Assembly (NCBI GenBank): GCA_027563935.2
Contig: CM050449.1
Location: 59,785,949 to 59,849,948, forward strand
Reading direction: 5' to 3'
Source: Costus lasius
Taxonomy: Eukaryota > Streptophyta > Magnoliopsida > Zingiberales > Costaceae
Length of the DNA: 64,000 nucleotides
Below, in pieces: positions 47,214 to 57,275 of this stretch; the first letter of the stretch is position 1, and the number at the start of each line of letters is the position of its first letter. The notes under the pieces were generated by a model, which saw only the letters and a list, made by a program, of their open reading frames with translations, did not search any database and was not told where the DNA came from. The position numbers and the translations under genes are program-made.

Positions 47214-48919
47214 TGAAAGGTCCCCTAGAATAGGGGGGGGGGAAACCCTAAACATGCGCAACATAAGATTTCGCATGGGCGGAAATAGGGTTTGCATAGG
47301 ATCGCATGTAGTATGTCTATATAATCAACTTCTTTCAATTCAAAGATCAAGTTAAGATCTTTTACCATAGCCATGAAGAAGGAGTCGGCTTGGAAGCTAG
47401 AGAACGATAGGGGTCTCCTCCAAAGTGTGCCACACACAAGATGAAGTTGGCTCACTCCTTGTCGTCCTTGTGCTAGCAAGGCTTCAAGGCTCTTGTCCTC
47501 TTGTCGTATGAAGGAGATGAAGAACACTTTCGGCTAGGGCGATGAAGCTCTTCCTCTTTTCGTCAAAACCAACCTCTTCCCGAATGGATAGACGACCAAG
47601 CAAGAAGACAACATGCGTTGAGGCGTTTTTTTTAGATGAGGCGATACATGATTTCCCAATATGGAAAGTCATGAAGCTTTCGCCCACTCAAAGCAAACCG
47701 CCCTAAAACGCTTCCACCTTGAACCAACCGTTCACACATGTGTGAACCGGTTCAATGGAATTCGGTCCAACGCTTTTGGTTCAATGACAAAACCAAAACA
47801 ACCCAAGCCATGGTCTAGATCTCTCTCTGAACCAAATGGTTCAAGATCTAACCGTTGATCTTTTGATGCATCTGATCTCACTGATCTAGCATCACTTCTC
47901 TCGATCGAAGCTTACCGATCTCATGCCCTAATCAATCAAACATGATCAGACCAGATCTCACTTACAATCAGAGTTTAAACTCCTTTAAACTGAATCCAAA
48001 CAATTCAGTCCACACGATCTGACTTAAGCAAGCCATATCATCAAATTGTGCGACCCTAAGGGTTTCCTTTAAATGTCGGTAACGATAACTTACGTTATCA
48101 CGATCAGTGAGGGGTATCTAGCAACACATCACTGTCTCCCGATATAAAGGAAAGAGTCTTCCAAGACTTCACCCAAATCACAGCACAAGTGTGAATCAAC
48201 TCACTAGGCATACATGTTTCCTTTGCCACTGGATGTTCTTATTGGACAAGCGTGTTAAGCCTGTGACTCCAATATGATGAGCATGATTAGATCAGATGAA
48301 CATAGTCACCTGGGTATGGCCATACACTATTCTCAATCATCTCATTCAGGGGGCCCCTTTAGAACATCACACTCCTTAAACAAGGAGACGGCAATCCTAT
48401 GTCTATCACTAGTGTCCTAACCTGACTCATGATCATTATCCAAGATAGTTTATAATCATTATGTTTCAAATGATATTGAACTACCTCAAAACAATGACAA
48501 TCATCATTTAGAAACACAAGTGATCTCAAGTCAAAGGACATGTGCCACTTGTAGCATACAAGGATTATTCACATTGTGACAAGCAATTGAATATCCTAGT
48601 AGGGTCTGTCCAGTACATCCAATGTACCCATGAGTCTACATCTTATTCCATGCTCGAAGCATCCTATAAGATTAGAACACATATTAGTCTTAACCATATC
48701 AAGGCTGTCTCATGTTCACCAAGATATATCGACTAAGGACATCAGTGCATGTCAGCCTAGCTGAACAGCTTTGAGACATTATTCAGTAGTACACTTATTA
48801 CAGCAGACAAGGTAACAACCTGAATAACAACCATTGCCTTTATAAACTTAAGAGTTTATACAATGATACTATTACAATCCCAAGGCCTCAAACATTAGCC
48901 TTAAGGGCATACCCCAACA
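47214..48919 (-). repeat. 5' LTR of Copia copy E
   Basis: 1706 bases; right boundary CCCCAACA then target copy GCCCT and the resumed 3' LTR of D. Hairpin with sense loop GTAA at 48084-48099. Confidence 0.95.
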
Positions 48920-48924
48920 GCCCT

Positions 48925-50608
48925 TAAGGCTAATGTTTGAGGCCTTGGGATTGTAACAGTATCATGTATAAACTCTTATGTTTACAAAGGCAATGGTTAT
49001 TATTCAGGTTGTTACATCATCTGCTGCAATGTGTGTTCTTCTGAATAATGTCTCAATGCTGTTCAGCTAGGCTGACATGCTATTTTGTCCTTAGTCGAGA
49101 TATCTTAGTGAACCTGAGACAGCCTTGATATGATTGAGACTAATATGTGTTCTAATCTTATAGGATGCTTCGAGCATGGAATAAGATGTAGACTCATGGG
49201 TACATTGGATGTACTGGACAGACCCTACTAGGATATTCAATTGCTTGTCACAATGTGAATATTCCTTGTTTGCAACAAGTGGCACATGTCCTCTGACTTG
49301 AGATCACTTGTGTTTCTAAATGATGATTGTCATTGTTTTGAGGTAGTTCAATATCATTTGAAACATAATGGTTATAGACTATCTTGGATAATGATCATGA
49401 GTCAGGTTAGGACACTAGTGATAGATATAGGATTGCCGTCTCCTTGTTTAAGGAGTGTGATGTTCTAAAGGGGCCCCCCCGAATGAGATGATTGAGAAAG
49501 TGTATGGCCATACCCAGGTGACTATGTTCACCTGATCTAATCATGCTCATCATATTGGAGTTACAAGCTTGACCCGCTTGTCCAATAAGAACATCCAGTG
49601 GCAAAGGATACATGTATGCCTAGTGAAGTGGATTCACACTTGTGCTGTGGTTTGGGTGTAGTCTTGGAAGACTCTTTCCTTTATATCGGGAGACAGTGAT
49701 GTGTTGCTAGATACCCCTCACTGATCGTGATAACGTAAGTTATCGTTACCGACATTTAAAGGAAACCCTTAGGGTCGCACAATTTGATGATATGGCTTAC
49801 TTAAGTCAGATCGTGTGGACTGAATTGTTTCGGTTCAGTTCAAAGGGATTTAATCTCTGATTGTAAGTGAGATCTGGTCTGATCATGTTTGATTGATTAG
49901 GGCTTGAGATCGGTAAGCTTCAATCGAGAGTATTGATGCTAGATCGGTGAGATCAAGAGCATGACGAGATGAACGGTTAGATCTGCAGCCATAGGGTTTA
50001 AGATGATCTAGACCAAATGGCTTGGGCTGGTTTGGTTTGGTCTTTGGACCAAATGCATTTACATTGAACCGGTTCAAGAGCTTGAACGCATGGTTCATTG
50101 TTTGTGGCGTTATTGATCGGTTTAGAGATCTTGAACGCATGGCTTAATGTCTTTCCTATTTTGGAAAGTAATAAGCGCATGTTCCCTTCAACGCCAAAAC
50201 AAGTGAACGCTCCATTCAACCTTCGGCACCTCTCTCTCTCGACGAGACCTTGGTGTGGAGAAGGAGACATCTTGGAGAAGGTTTGGCAAGCCTAGAGACC
50301 ATCTCTCATTCCCTTTCCATACGGCAAGAACCCTTGAAGAACCTTGCTAGCACAAGGATCTCCAAGGAGTAGGCACATCACCTTGTGTGCGTCAACTAGG
50401 GAGAAGATCCCTTTCGGTCTTTGCTTCCAAGCTACCATCCATATGATGGCGATGGTATGATCCTTCATTCATGGTTGCAATCGTTTTGATGTTAATCATA
50501 TGGCATGCAAAAGATCCTAATAAACCCTATGCTTCCTTGCGAAAATCTTGAAAATGCGCCCCCCCCCCTTTAGGGTTTCACGCCCCCCTCTTGAAAGGGG
50601 TTTCTTCA
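48925..50608 (+). repeat. 3' LTR of copy D, remainder
   Basis: 1684 bases; with 39705-39720 this makes an LTR of 1700 bases. It ends GGGGTTTCTTCA at 50608, the same U5 type as copy F. Hairpin with loop GTAA at 49729-49744 in the sense strand. A run of nine C near 50560 precedes the U5 end. Confidence 0.93.
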
Positions 50609-52149
50609 TTCTTCAATTCCCCCATATCCAATTTCTTGCAAATTGAGAGTGGTATAAGACTCACACTGGCTCCAAGGTCGCATAGAGCGCGATCAAAGCT
50701 CACGTTCCCAATCTAACACGGGATTGAGAAACTGCCTGGGTCTTTTTCCATGTCCAAATTCATCCCAGGCTCATCAAGTTGCTTCTCACTGTGTATGGTG
50801 ATAGCATTGCAACTCTCTCTGGGATTCGCCTCGGGTTGAGATGGTAGTTTCCCAGGGTGTCTCCCGTAAGTGGACGTGAGGTGGGCTAGTTGACTTTCCA
50901 CCATCCTGTTGTGAGTTTCCATAGTATCTATTCTTGAGTCAAGTCGACTTATAGAGTTTCCAAAATTCTCATTGGCCTTCTCTTGGGCATTGAGAAACTT
51001 TTCCAAGGTTAGCTCCAATGAAGATTTCTGTGGTTGTGGTGGTTGTGAAGCAGATGGTTGACTTTGTGGAGCAAAAGGCCTCGGTTGGAATCCAGGTGGT
51101 TGAGTTGCCCTGTAATTCTGCAGCTGTTCCAAATTCTTATTTTGAAACTGATTCTGAGTTTGATTGAGACTTGTTCTATAAGAGAAATTTGGATGGCTCC
51201 TCTGTCCCGGATTGTACGTAGTAGAATATGGATCAAATTGTGGCCTTTGATTCTAGCTTCCCAATGCTTGGACTTGTTATGTCTGTTGATCATTCCCTTG
51301 AGGCATCAAAATATGACATTCATTCATGTTATGCCCAGTGACTCCACATATCTCACAGACGACATTAATAGGTTCAGTAGATTGTAATCCAAAAGAATCA
51401 AGCTTTTTCGATAGGGAGTCTACTTTTGCTGCTAAACTAGTAAGAGAATCTATCTCATACTTCCCTGGTGCCAAAGCCCTAGAAGTGTTGCCCCTTTCTC
51501 CTGACCAGGAGCAATGATTCATGGACATATCTTCTAGTAATTCAGTGGCTTCTTCCAAGGTCCTGTTCATAAGTGCCCCCCCTGCGGCAGCATCTACCGT
51601 AAGTCTAGTGTTGTAACTGAGTCCATTATAAAAGGTGTGTATGACAACCCATCTCTCTAGGCCATGGTGAGGGCATAGCCTTTGCAGCTCTTTGAATCTC
51701 TCTCATGCTTCATACAATGATTCACCATCTCGTTGTGTGAAGCTAGTAATTTGGTTCCTTAATTGCACTGTCTTACTGGGAGGGAAATATTTTGCTAGGA
51801 AAGCTCGTGATAGTTCCTCCCAAGTAGTTATGTTCCCTGGATTGAGACTGTGCATCCAACTTCTTGCTCTATCTCTAAGGGAGAATGGGAAGAGTTGCAT
51901 CCTGACTGCATCATTGGTAACTCCATTCATCTTCAAGGTGTCACAATACTCCAAGAAGATAGATAGGTGTTCGTTTGGATCTTCAATCGGCGATCCCCCA
52001 AATTGGTGTTGTTGTACCATTGCTATGAGTGATGGCTTCAACTCAAAATTATTTGCAGATATAGGTGGGCGTGTGATGCCAGTGTGCCACCCTTGTGCAT
52101 TCGATGTTGCAAATTCCCTCAATGCTCTGTTGTTGTTTCCCTCAGCCAT
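50609..52149 (-). pseudogene. Gypsy (Tat/Athila-type) gag and start of protease, four nonsense codons
   Basis: Starts MAEGNNNRALREF at 52149. The Gag core includes GSPIEDPNEHLSIFLEYCDT and the RDRARSWMHSL region typical of plant Ty3 Gag. A CCHC knuckle CEICGVTGHNMNEC lies at 51316-51357, followed by a Gln/Pro-rich stretch and a coiled-coil-like segment. Protease follows with ALCDLGASVSLIP near 50665-50690. One frame is kept throughout but is broken by stops at 51703-51705 (TGG to TGA in LYEA-W-ERFK), 51277-51279 (TAA), 51253-51255 (TAG) and 50713-50715 (TAG). The last is cut by the insertion of D. Confidence 0.88.
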
Positions 52150-52481
52150 TGTGAGATCAAGTAATGGCTGAGATCAAGTTGTATTGGGTCAATATCTATT
52201 GGTATTTCTTCTCTCTGTAACCTCCCTACTTTTATCAACCACTGATAAGTCCTTTCAATTTGTGGTTCTGATTCTTGTAGATCACCAGGTACAATATCTC
52301 TTTGCATATAACAAAAAAAAGGAATCAGTAGAGGTGAGTACTAGTTAACAAAACAAGGTATAGAATGGAAAAGAAAAGATAATATGATTATAACTAGTGA
52401 AAGTAAACTAAAAGCAGTAAAAGAAAATAAAAGGTCTAGTCTATTGATTTCTAGAATTAGATCAATATCAATTGACTACCG
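52150..52481 (-). other. Leader of the Gypsy element
   Basis: AT-rich untranslated leader between the primer site and gag. No hairpin array like that of the Copia leaders and no gene seen. Confidence 0.6.
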
Positions 52482-52499
52482 TCCCCGGCAACGGCGCCA
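52482..52499 (-). other. Primer binding site of the Gypsy element
   Basis: Complement of TGGCGCCGTTGCCGGGGA, the long primer site typical of Tat/Athila elements, usually assigned to Asp tRNA. The LTR edge TGTTGC starts at 52506. Confidence 0.85.
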
Positions 52500-52505
52500 A
52501 AAACT

Positions 52506-54309
52506 TGTTGCTATTACCGCAAGCGCACGGCTATATCGGTGCAGCAAGAATATCGTTCCCACAGGGAATCAAGTATTGACAATTCTATCGATCAAAAGCT
52601 AGACAATCAAGTTCGGGTGAATATTATGAACTAAGGGAAATCAGTGAAATAACGAGCAATAATTTAAGAAAATTCTAATGATGTACGATGAAAGACGATT
52701 GACAATGATTAAAAGACATCGGAGATCATGGGTTCACCACTCAATTAAATTAAAGGATGCACGATAAATATCTGATAATTACCGCACAAGATCTAAAGAA
52801 AAATGCCTAGAAAGTAATCACCGCTTCTTAGCGCATGAAAATAACCCACATCTAGTATAGTAGCCGCCTCTCAACGCGCAACTATAGCGTAGATGGATTC
52901 AAGCAACCATGGCCTTTTCTTCGTGTAGGATCCTAGCTCTCGCTACAAACCCTACACGATCGCTCCAAGGAATGTCTGTAATAGTGGTTCTTCACACATT
53001 ACTCTAATGTCGTTTGAGTGATTAATTCAAAACAACATGCATATAAATCTCCAAGGAATCGAATAGATGCCAAAATATAATATCATAAATATTTTTTATC
53101 ATCACAATCCAGAAATCTAAGAGAGGGCTACACCCTGATCTCCGACTAAAAAGTTTAAGCTATAATTATCATGGTTTTACACAAAGATATTTCAAGAAAG
53201 TACATCAAGAAGAAGGGGAAAAGGGTTAGAATCGAATCCAAACTCAAAGATAGCCCTTCTCCTTCACTGTCAATCCAGATAGAAGCCTCTAAGGATACTG
53301 GTCGCCTCCCCCAAATCGTCTCCTCCCTGATCGCCAGTCGCCGCCACACCAAGAACAAGAAGTCCGCTCCTTACGTGCCGTCCCGATTTTTCCTCTTTTT
53401 GCCCTATTTCTTTCTGTCAAAAACCTGGCCAATCCTATCCATCAGATGCCTCTTCAAATTACGGATCCAACAGCACTAGTTTCACCCGAATCCGTTAAGA
53501 AATGAATAAGTTATGCCCTTTTTAGTGCAGGGGGGTCGCACAGCGGCTGAAGAAAGCTGCACAAGTTCCACGGGCGAGGTTTGCGTCGCTGGGTCGCCCG
53601 AGGAAGATACTGTGGAGAAACTGAGTTGCGACTGCGCTGCTTATAGAAAGTTCCTCGGGTGAGGTTTTCATCACTAGGTCCCCCGAGGAAGTTTCTGTGG
53701 AAAGGCTGTCTTGCGAAGCTGGCTGCCTCCAGAGAGTTCCTCGGGTGCGGTTTTCATCGCTGCATCACCCGTGAAACTCATGGAAGACTCCGATCAAGCT
53801 AAACTTTAGTATGCTAACTTGTTTTCGCCTTCCGAATCACCCGGTAACCTCAGAATCGTCAAATAAGTGACAGAATTGAGTGATTTAACCTAAAAATCAT
53901 TGAAAGCAGGAAATGGTGAAGATTCCGAAGAAAATTGAGAGATAAGCACAAAAAGTGGACATACAAGATAAAAATACCCCGATTCCCACAGAATACCAGC
54001 AAAAATATACTCAAAAACTCTATATAAATGCGAGCTATCACTTCTCCCCTCTTGATCTATAAAAGAGGAAGAGAAGCTAGCTAGTTTCTCAATTTTTGCT
54101 GTAGTAGACGCTCTTCCCCACGCAAGAGCCTCGGTCTAGTATAACTCCAGCGTTCCTTGCTGCCCCTTTCTTGTTTTCAATCAAAGGCACATGGGTGATA
54201 CAACTCATTCCGGGCACCTTTTCACACATTTTGTGTCCTCCTGCGTTTGTACTTGCAGTGCATCTTCGACTAGCAGAGTCTGATGTAGGACGGAGGCGTG
54301 TGAAAATGC
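52506..54309 (-). repeat. 5' LTR of the Gypsy element (right border tentative)
   Basis: The inner edge is clear, next to the primer site. The outer edge is tentatively placed at ATGCA near 54309, where the sequence changes to an A/T-rich stretch; the second LTR is not available for comparison. It contains three 85-base tandem units (53563-53790). A TATA-like CTATATAAA on the plus strand and a CTATAAAAG near 54058 are visible, so promoter direction is unclear. Confidence 0.6.
53563..53790 (-). repeat. 85-base tandem repeats with fold-backs in the Gypsy LTR
   Basis: Units start at 53563, 53648 and 53734; the third is shorter. Each begins AAGTTCC-(T/A)CGGG and carries an inverted match about 25 bases on. 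In unit 2 it is TTCCTCGGG (53651-53659) with CCCGAGGAA (53682-53690), a 9-bp stem. In unit 1 it is CGGGCG with CGCCCG. Confidence 0.75.
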
Positions 54310-54951
54310 AACAAAAAAAATTTAATTATTTATTTTTGTATTTTTAGAAAAAAAAAACTTCAAAGTTTAGAAAATGGCAGAATTCCAGGGCAATAAAATA
54401 ATCAATTAGGAAAAGTTGCTATGCCTCGGAGAAAAATCCATATATCAAAAATTGAATCCGACTAAACCGAGATGTAGACCAAAACTAGTTGTTTTCAATC
54501 GTATAAAGATTAGAGCATGAAGAAGTATCTGGAATGTATGGCATCTATAACAAAATAGCTAATCAGATCGGCAAATAACACAGTACAGAAATTTAACAGA
54601 TTACAACTTTTGCAATGCAATCTAAGTTGAACCATTAATTCTTTGTTGGATCCAATTAATCCTAGCGGTAGAACATGATGTGTGCAACATAATCTGACCA
54701 AATTTTACGATCTTTGTTGCACCGATTGCTCAAAGTACCTGCACAAAACATACTAATCAGATTAGTTGAGAAAAAAAATGCAGGATTTAATCATTTATCA
54801 AAAGTTGCAGTATCATGTAGGCTGCTATGCTCAATCTGAATCTTCACCAATTGGTCCAAATGATAGAACAACATTTGTACTTCATATCCGTGCTGGGAGT
54901 CAAGATTGTTGTTGCGCCAGATTCTTAATATCCCTGCAAGAAATAGCTTAA
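54310..54951. other. Unassigned stretch with two splice-acceptor-like modules
   Basis: A/T-rich, no supported gene. On the minus strand two similar modules, at 54736-54770 and 54929-54962, read CTAATCTGATTA followed by a T-rich tract and TGCAGG. They look like branch point plus 3' splice site. They could be acceptors of a transcript starting near 55690, or an old local duplication. Confidence 0.4.
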
Positions 54952-55632
54952 TCAGATTAGCGATGCAGGAGAACTGAAACAGGAAACTACAATAGAACTG
55001 GAACAGGGGAGGTCGCGCGTCTGGAGCAGGATTCGTCGCCGGTCGGCCGGTGATGGACGGACGTTGAAGCTGCTACAACTAGGAGTCCTTGTGAATGTGG
55101 TGACGGCGTGGCAGAAGTTTGGAGGCGAATGGAGGTTGGTCGGAGGAGAACGACGCTGAGTGGCGGATCTACGGCGGAAACAGGGGTTGGTGCGCGAGTT
55201 GCAGGGCTCCTCGCCGGACGGCCGGTGATGCACAGATGCTGAACCTGTTACAGTTGGGAGTTGATGTGGTGATGGCGAATAGGTGGCTGGAGTTTCGGAT
55301 CGAGTGGTGGCCAGTCGGAGGAGGGTGACAATGAAAGGCAGAACCGAGGCAGAAGGCTGGCGAGAACAGGGGATCTTGGCCGGAATTTCGATTCTGGTGA
55401 TCGGAGAGTCAGATGGATGGATGCCGGTGGTTGTGGCTTCGTCTTTGGGAGGGGGAGTGGTGGCCGAAGTCTTGTGGAGATCCGGTCGGTGGATCGTCGG
55501 CGGCGAACTCAAAAAATTCCAAAAATCTGGAACTGTTGCGGCTGGAAGATTGAACTTGTGAGGAAGAAGAGAATGGAGGAGAGGGGAAGAGAGGAGGAAG
55601 GGGCTCGGCCCTAGAAGGAGAGGGAGGAGCAC
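54952..55632 (-). CDS. Unrecognised proline/serine/threonine-rich reading frame
   Basis: 226 codons, MLLPLLLGPSPFLLSSPLLH at the start. The N-terminus is hydrophobic; the rest is rich in P, S, T and R without a recognisable domain. A TATA-like CTATAAAT lies about 90 bases upstream (55721-55728), which suits a minus-strand transcript. Against a real protein: the opposite strand is purine-rich and also open, and the DNA has an internal duplication (55025-55107 against 55207-55275). It may be the leader of an unrecognised transposon or a chance frame. I do not recognise it. Confidence 0.25.
   Translation of the reverse strand: MLLPLLLGPSPFLLSSPLLHSLLPHKFNLPAATVPDFWNFLSSPPTIHRPDLHKTSATTPPPKDEATTTGIHPSDSPITRIEIPAKIPCSRQPSASVLPFIVTLLRLATTRSETPATYSPSPHQLPTVTGSASVHHRPSGEEPCNSRTNPCFRRRSATQRRSPPTNLHSPPNFCHAVTTFTRTPSCSSFNVRPSPADRRRILLQTRDLPCSSSIVVSCFSSPASLI
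55025..55275. repeat. Imperfect direct duplication, about 180 bases apart
   Basis: TCGCCGGTCGGCCGGTGATG near 55034 and TCGCCGGACGGCCGGTGATG near 55212 start two stretches of about 70-80 bases. The stretches remain alignable through TGCTACAACTAGGAGT and TGTTACAGTTGGGAGT to GTGGTGA(C/T)GGCG. Confidence 0.6.
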
Positions 55633-55720
55633 ATCCGATAGAAGAGGAAGATACTAGAAAACTACTTCAAACGATTCAATTTCAAAACTCTTGTCTTTTC
55701 ATTACAATGTTGCGTGAGAC

Positions 55721-55728
55721 ATTTATAG
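55721..55728 (-). promoter_or_regulatory. TATA-like box upstream of the proline-rich frame
   Basis: CTATAAAT on the minus strand, about 90 bases before the ATG at 55632, followed downstream by GTAATGAAAAG. It may be a promoter of an LTR fragment rather than of a host gene. Confidence 0.35.
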
Positions 55729-56720
55729 AACAAGCTTGCAGGCGAGACAATGCTGGGGAGAGATGTTGCTGGCGAGAGACGTTGCAGCTTCCATGTGTGC
55801 TGAGCGAAAGAGATGTTGATGTTTCCTTTGTTGGCCGCATGTGAACGTTGCAAGATTTCCTTCTTTGCAGCGTGCGCTTCCTAAGATCTTCAGTCGGCTG
55901 GCTAACCAAAATCGCAAGGTGACGTTGAGGTTGCCTTTTCTTCATATGAACGGTAGCTTGATGAGAGCCCTTGATTGACTTGATTTGAAGTGATTGGCTG
56001 ATTTGCAACATCTTCTTATTTGGCAAGTGAGCTTGAAGCTGGTTGAGTATCACTTGGAGTGGTTGAGGTCATTCTTTTCCAATTATTGTGCTAGCTTTAG
56101 TCATTGAGCTTGCTAGCTTCTTCGTGACCCTCTAGGCCTTTGACTAGGGTACTCGTAGACTCCACTTGTAGCTTCTTGGCCTGTGATCCCTGCCTCCATC
56201 AGAGTCCCTCCCTCGCAGCGTTGTGAAGTGATTGTGCACGCATGCTTGCTATAAATTTGGCTGTACGAGTGAGATGAGTATTTTACATTTATAGTTTGAT
56301 CCGTAGCTTTCGACTCGCTGGGTTCTGCTCAAGTACAATTCTAAATTTGCTTCTTGTCAGCTTTCACCGAGTTTTACCTCCGAACATGTTTTCAATTCCC
56401 TCGTCTCATGACCCTCTCCCATTTTTGGCATCATGGTTGTCCCCACCCTAGCGTACTAAATTAAGGACAACCCCTCCCAAGTTCCACTGCATCAATTCCT
56501 CTCCTTAGTTGTTCACTCTCTTCACTCCATTGTCTTCGACTCCTACCACCGCTCTTGCTCGTCGCTACCGTCATAGCTACTAGCTGCAGCCACTCGTCGC
56601 CGACAATGAGCTTGCTCGATGTTGACCTTGCTGACCACCGCCCCTACTTGCCTAACCCTAGCTTTCGCCGCTGCCCGCCGCCCCTACTAACTGTTACACC
56701 TCTTGCATTGAAGAGATTGC
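55729..56720. other. Unassigned stretch
   Basis: No gene, LTR border or clear repeat recognised. A plus-strand TATA-like CTATAAATT lies near 56250 with no supported gene after it. Confidence 0.4.
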
Positions 56721-56948
56721 TCACTCCACATTTATCTTATCACAAACTAATTCTCGTTCTTCATAGTCATCTGGGCATGCTTCCAAATATGTGACTATGA
56801 CTTCCTCTTGTACATCCATCTCCATAGAGTCTTCAGACGTGATAATGTCATTGTCATTCTGATAATCAAAATCTATAAAACAGAATTTATCTCCACACAT
56901 GTCAATATAACAAGAATCGACCTTCGATGTAGAGTTCTTATATGCCAT
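56721..56948 (-). CDS. Short acidic reading frame, unrecognised
   Basis: 75 codons beginning MAYKNSTSKVDSCYID, with an acidic stretch of many D and E residues. It lies about 155 bases downstream, in the minus-strand sense, of an initiator-Met-type primer site at 57104-57115. It could be a remnant of that element's first coding part or captured host sequence. No domain recognised; may be chance. Confidence 0.2.
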   Translation of the reverse strand: MAYKNSTSKVDSCYIDMCGDKFCFIDFDYQNDNDIITSEDSMEMDVQEEVIVTYLEACPDDYEERELVCDKINVE

Positions 56949-57103
56949 TAGAAGCTTACAATCTATTTTTTCATCTTTCTTCTTTTGATCTTCATTGCTA
57001 TCTTCTTAAGATAGATAAACCCTCAACTGTACCGTCTCTCGGCTATAGTGGCACCAGGCAAAAACTGAAATTTAACTCTTTGGTAGAGCAGTTCTTCAAC
57101 CTT

Positions 57104-57275
57104 GCTCTGATACCACTGTTCGGCAGTGTGATGGTGGTGTCGTGAGTTGAGATGTAACGATCTTTTATTTTTAGAATAGACTAGCTATTTTATTTCGTGT
57201 AAGTATCTGTAATTTTTATTGTTTCAATGTAAGCATTAGCATTCAAATATGTTTACATATTTGCTATTTTTAACA
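57104..57275 (-). mobile_element. Short LTR next to a tRNA primer site (possible TRIM-like or truncated element)
   Basis: GCTCTGATACCA (57104-57115) is the complement of a full 12-base initiator Met tRNA primer site. One base further a candidate LTR of about 159 bases runs from TGTTCGG (57117) to TTAACA (57275). In the minus sense it starts TGTTAAAAATAG and ends GCCGAACA, so TG...CA ends hold. A fold-back CAAATATG-TTTA-CATATTTG lies at 57244-57263. No second LTR was found to the left in this window. The primer site is solid; the LTR length is a guess. Confidence 0.45.

Larger units (their letters stand above)
39721..48919 (-). mobile_element. Copia copy E, complete, two nonsense codons
   Basis: 9199-base element inserted 16 bases into the 3' LTR of D, with GCCCT at 39716-39720 and 48920-48924. 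3' LTR 39721-41423, gag-pol 45328-41444, leader, primer site 47200-47211, 5' LTR 47214-48919. The LTRs are 1703 and 1706 bases and differ at about five bases plus G- and T-run lengths. This is somewhat more than for A, C or F. U5 end is GGGGACCTTTCA. Confidence 0.95.
35439..50608 (+). mobile_element. Copia copy D, left part outside the window, interrupted by copies B and E
   Basis: Plus-strand copy. Its 5' LTR and most of its leader lie left of copy B, outside the window. Visible parts are the end of the leader (35439-35801), gag-pol (35802-39684, with one frameshift), polypurine tract and a 3' LTR split by copy E (39705-39720 and 48925-50608). The right end GGGGTTTCTTCA at 50608 abuts the decayed Gypsy element, so D is younger than the Gypsy and older than B and E. 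Confidence 0.92.
50609..54309 (-). mobile_element. Decayed Ty3/Gypsy element of Tat/Athila type, 5' part
   Basis: Minus-strand element cut by copy D. From right to left: 5' LTR (52506 to about 54309), primer site (52482-52499), leader, gag-protease (52149 to 50609). The rest of pol and the 3' LTR are outside the window, left of D. The primer site and the gag/CCHC/DLGAS layout fit the Tat/Athila group. Four in-frame stops show it is old and dead. The outer LTR border is uncertain. Confidence 0.85.

Noticed and set aside
51058..52171. Plus-strand frames of 109 and 159 codons opposite the Gypsy gag
   Set aside because: Antisense shadows of the conserved minus-strand Gag with its CCHC knuckle and DLGAS protease motif.
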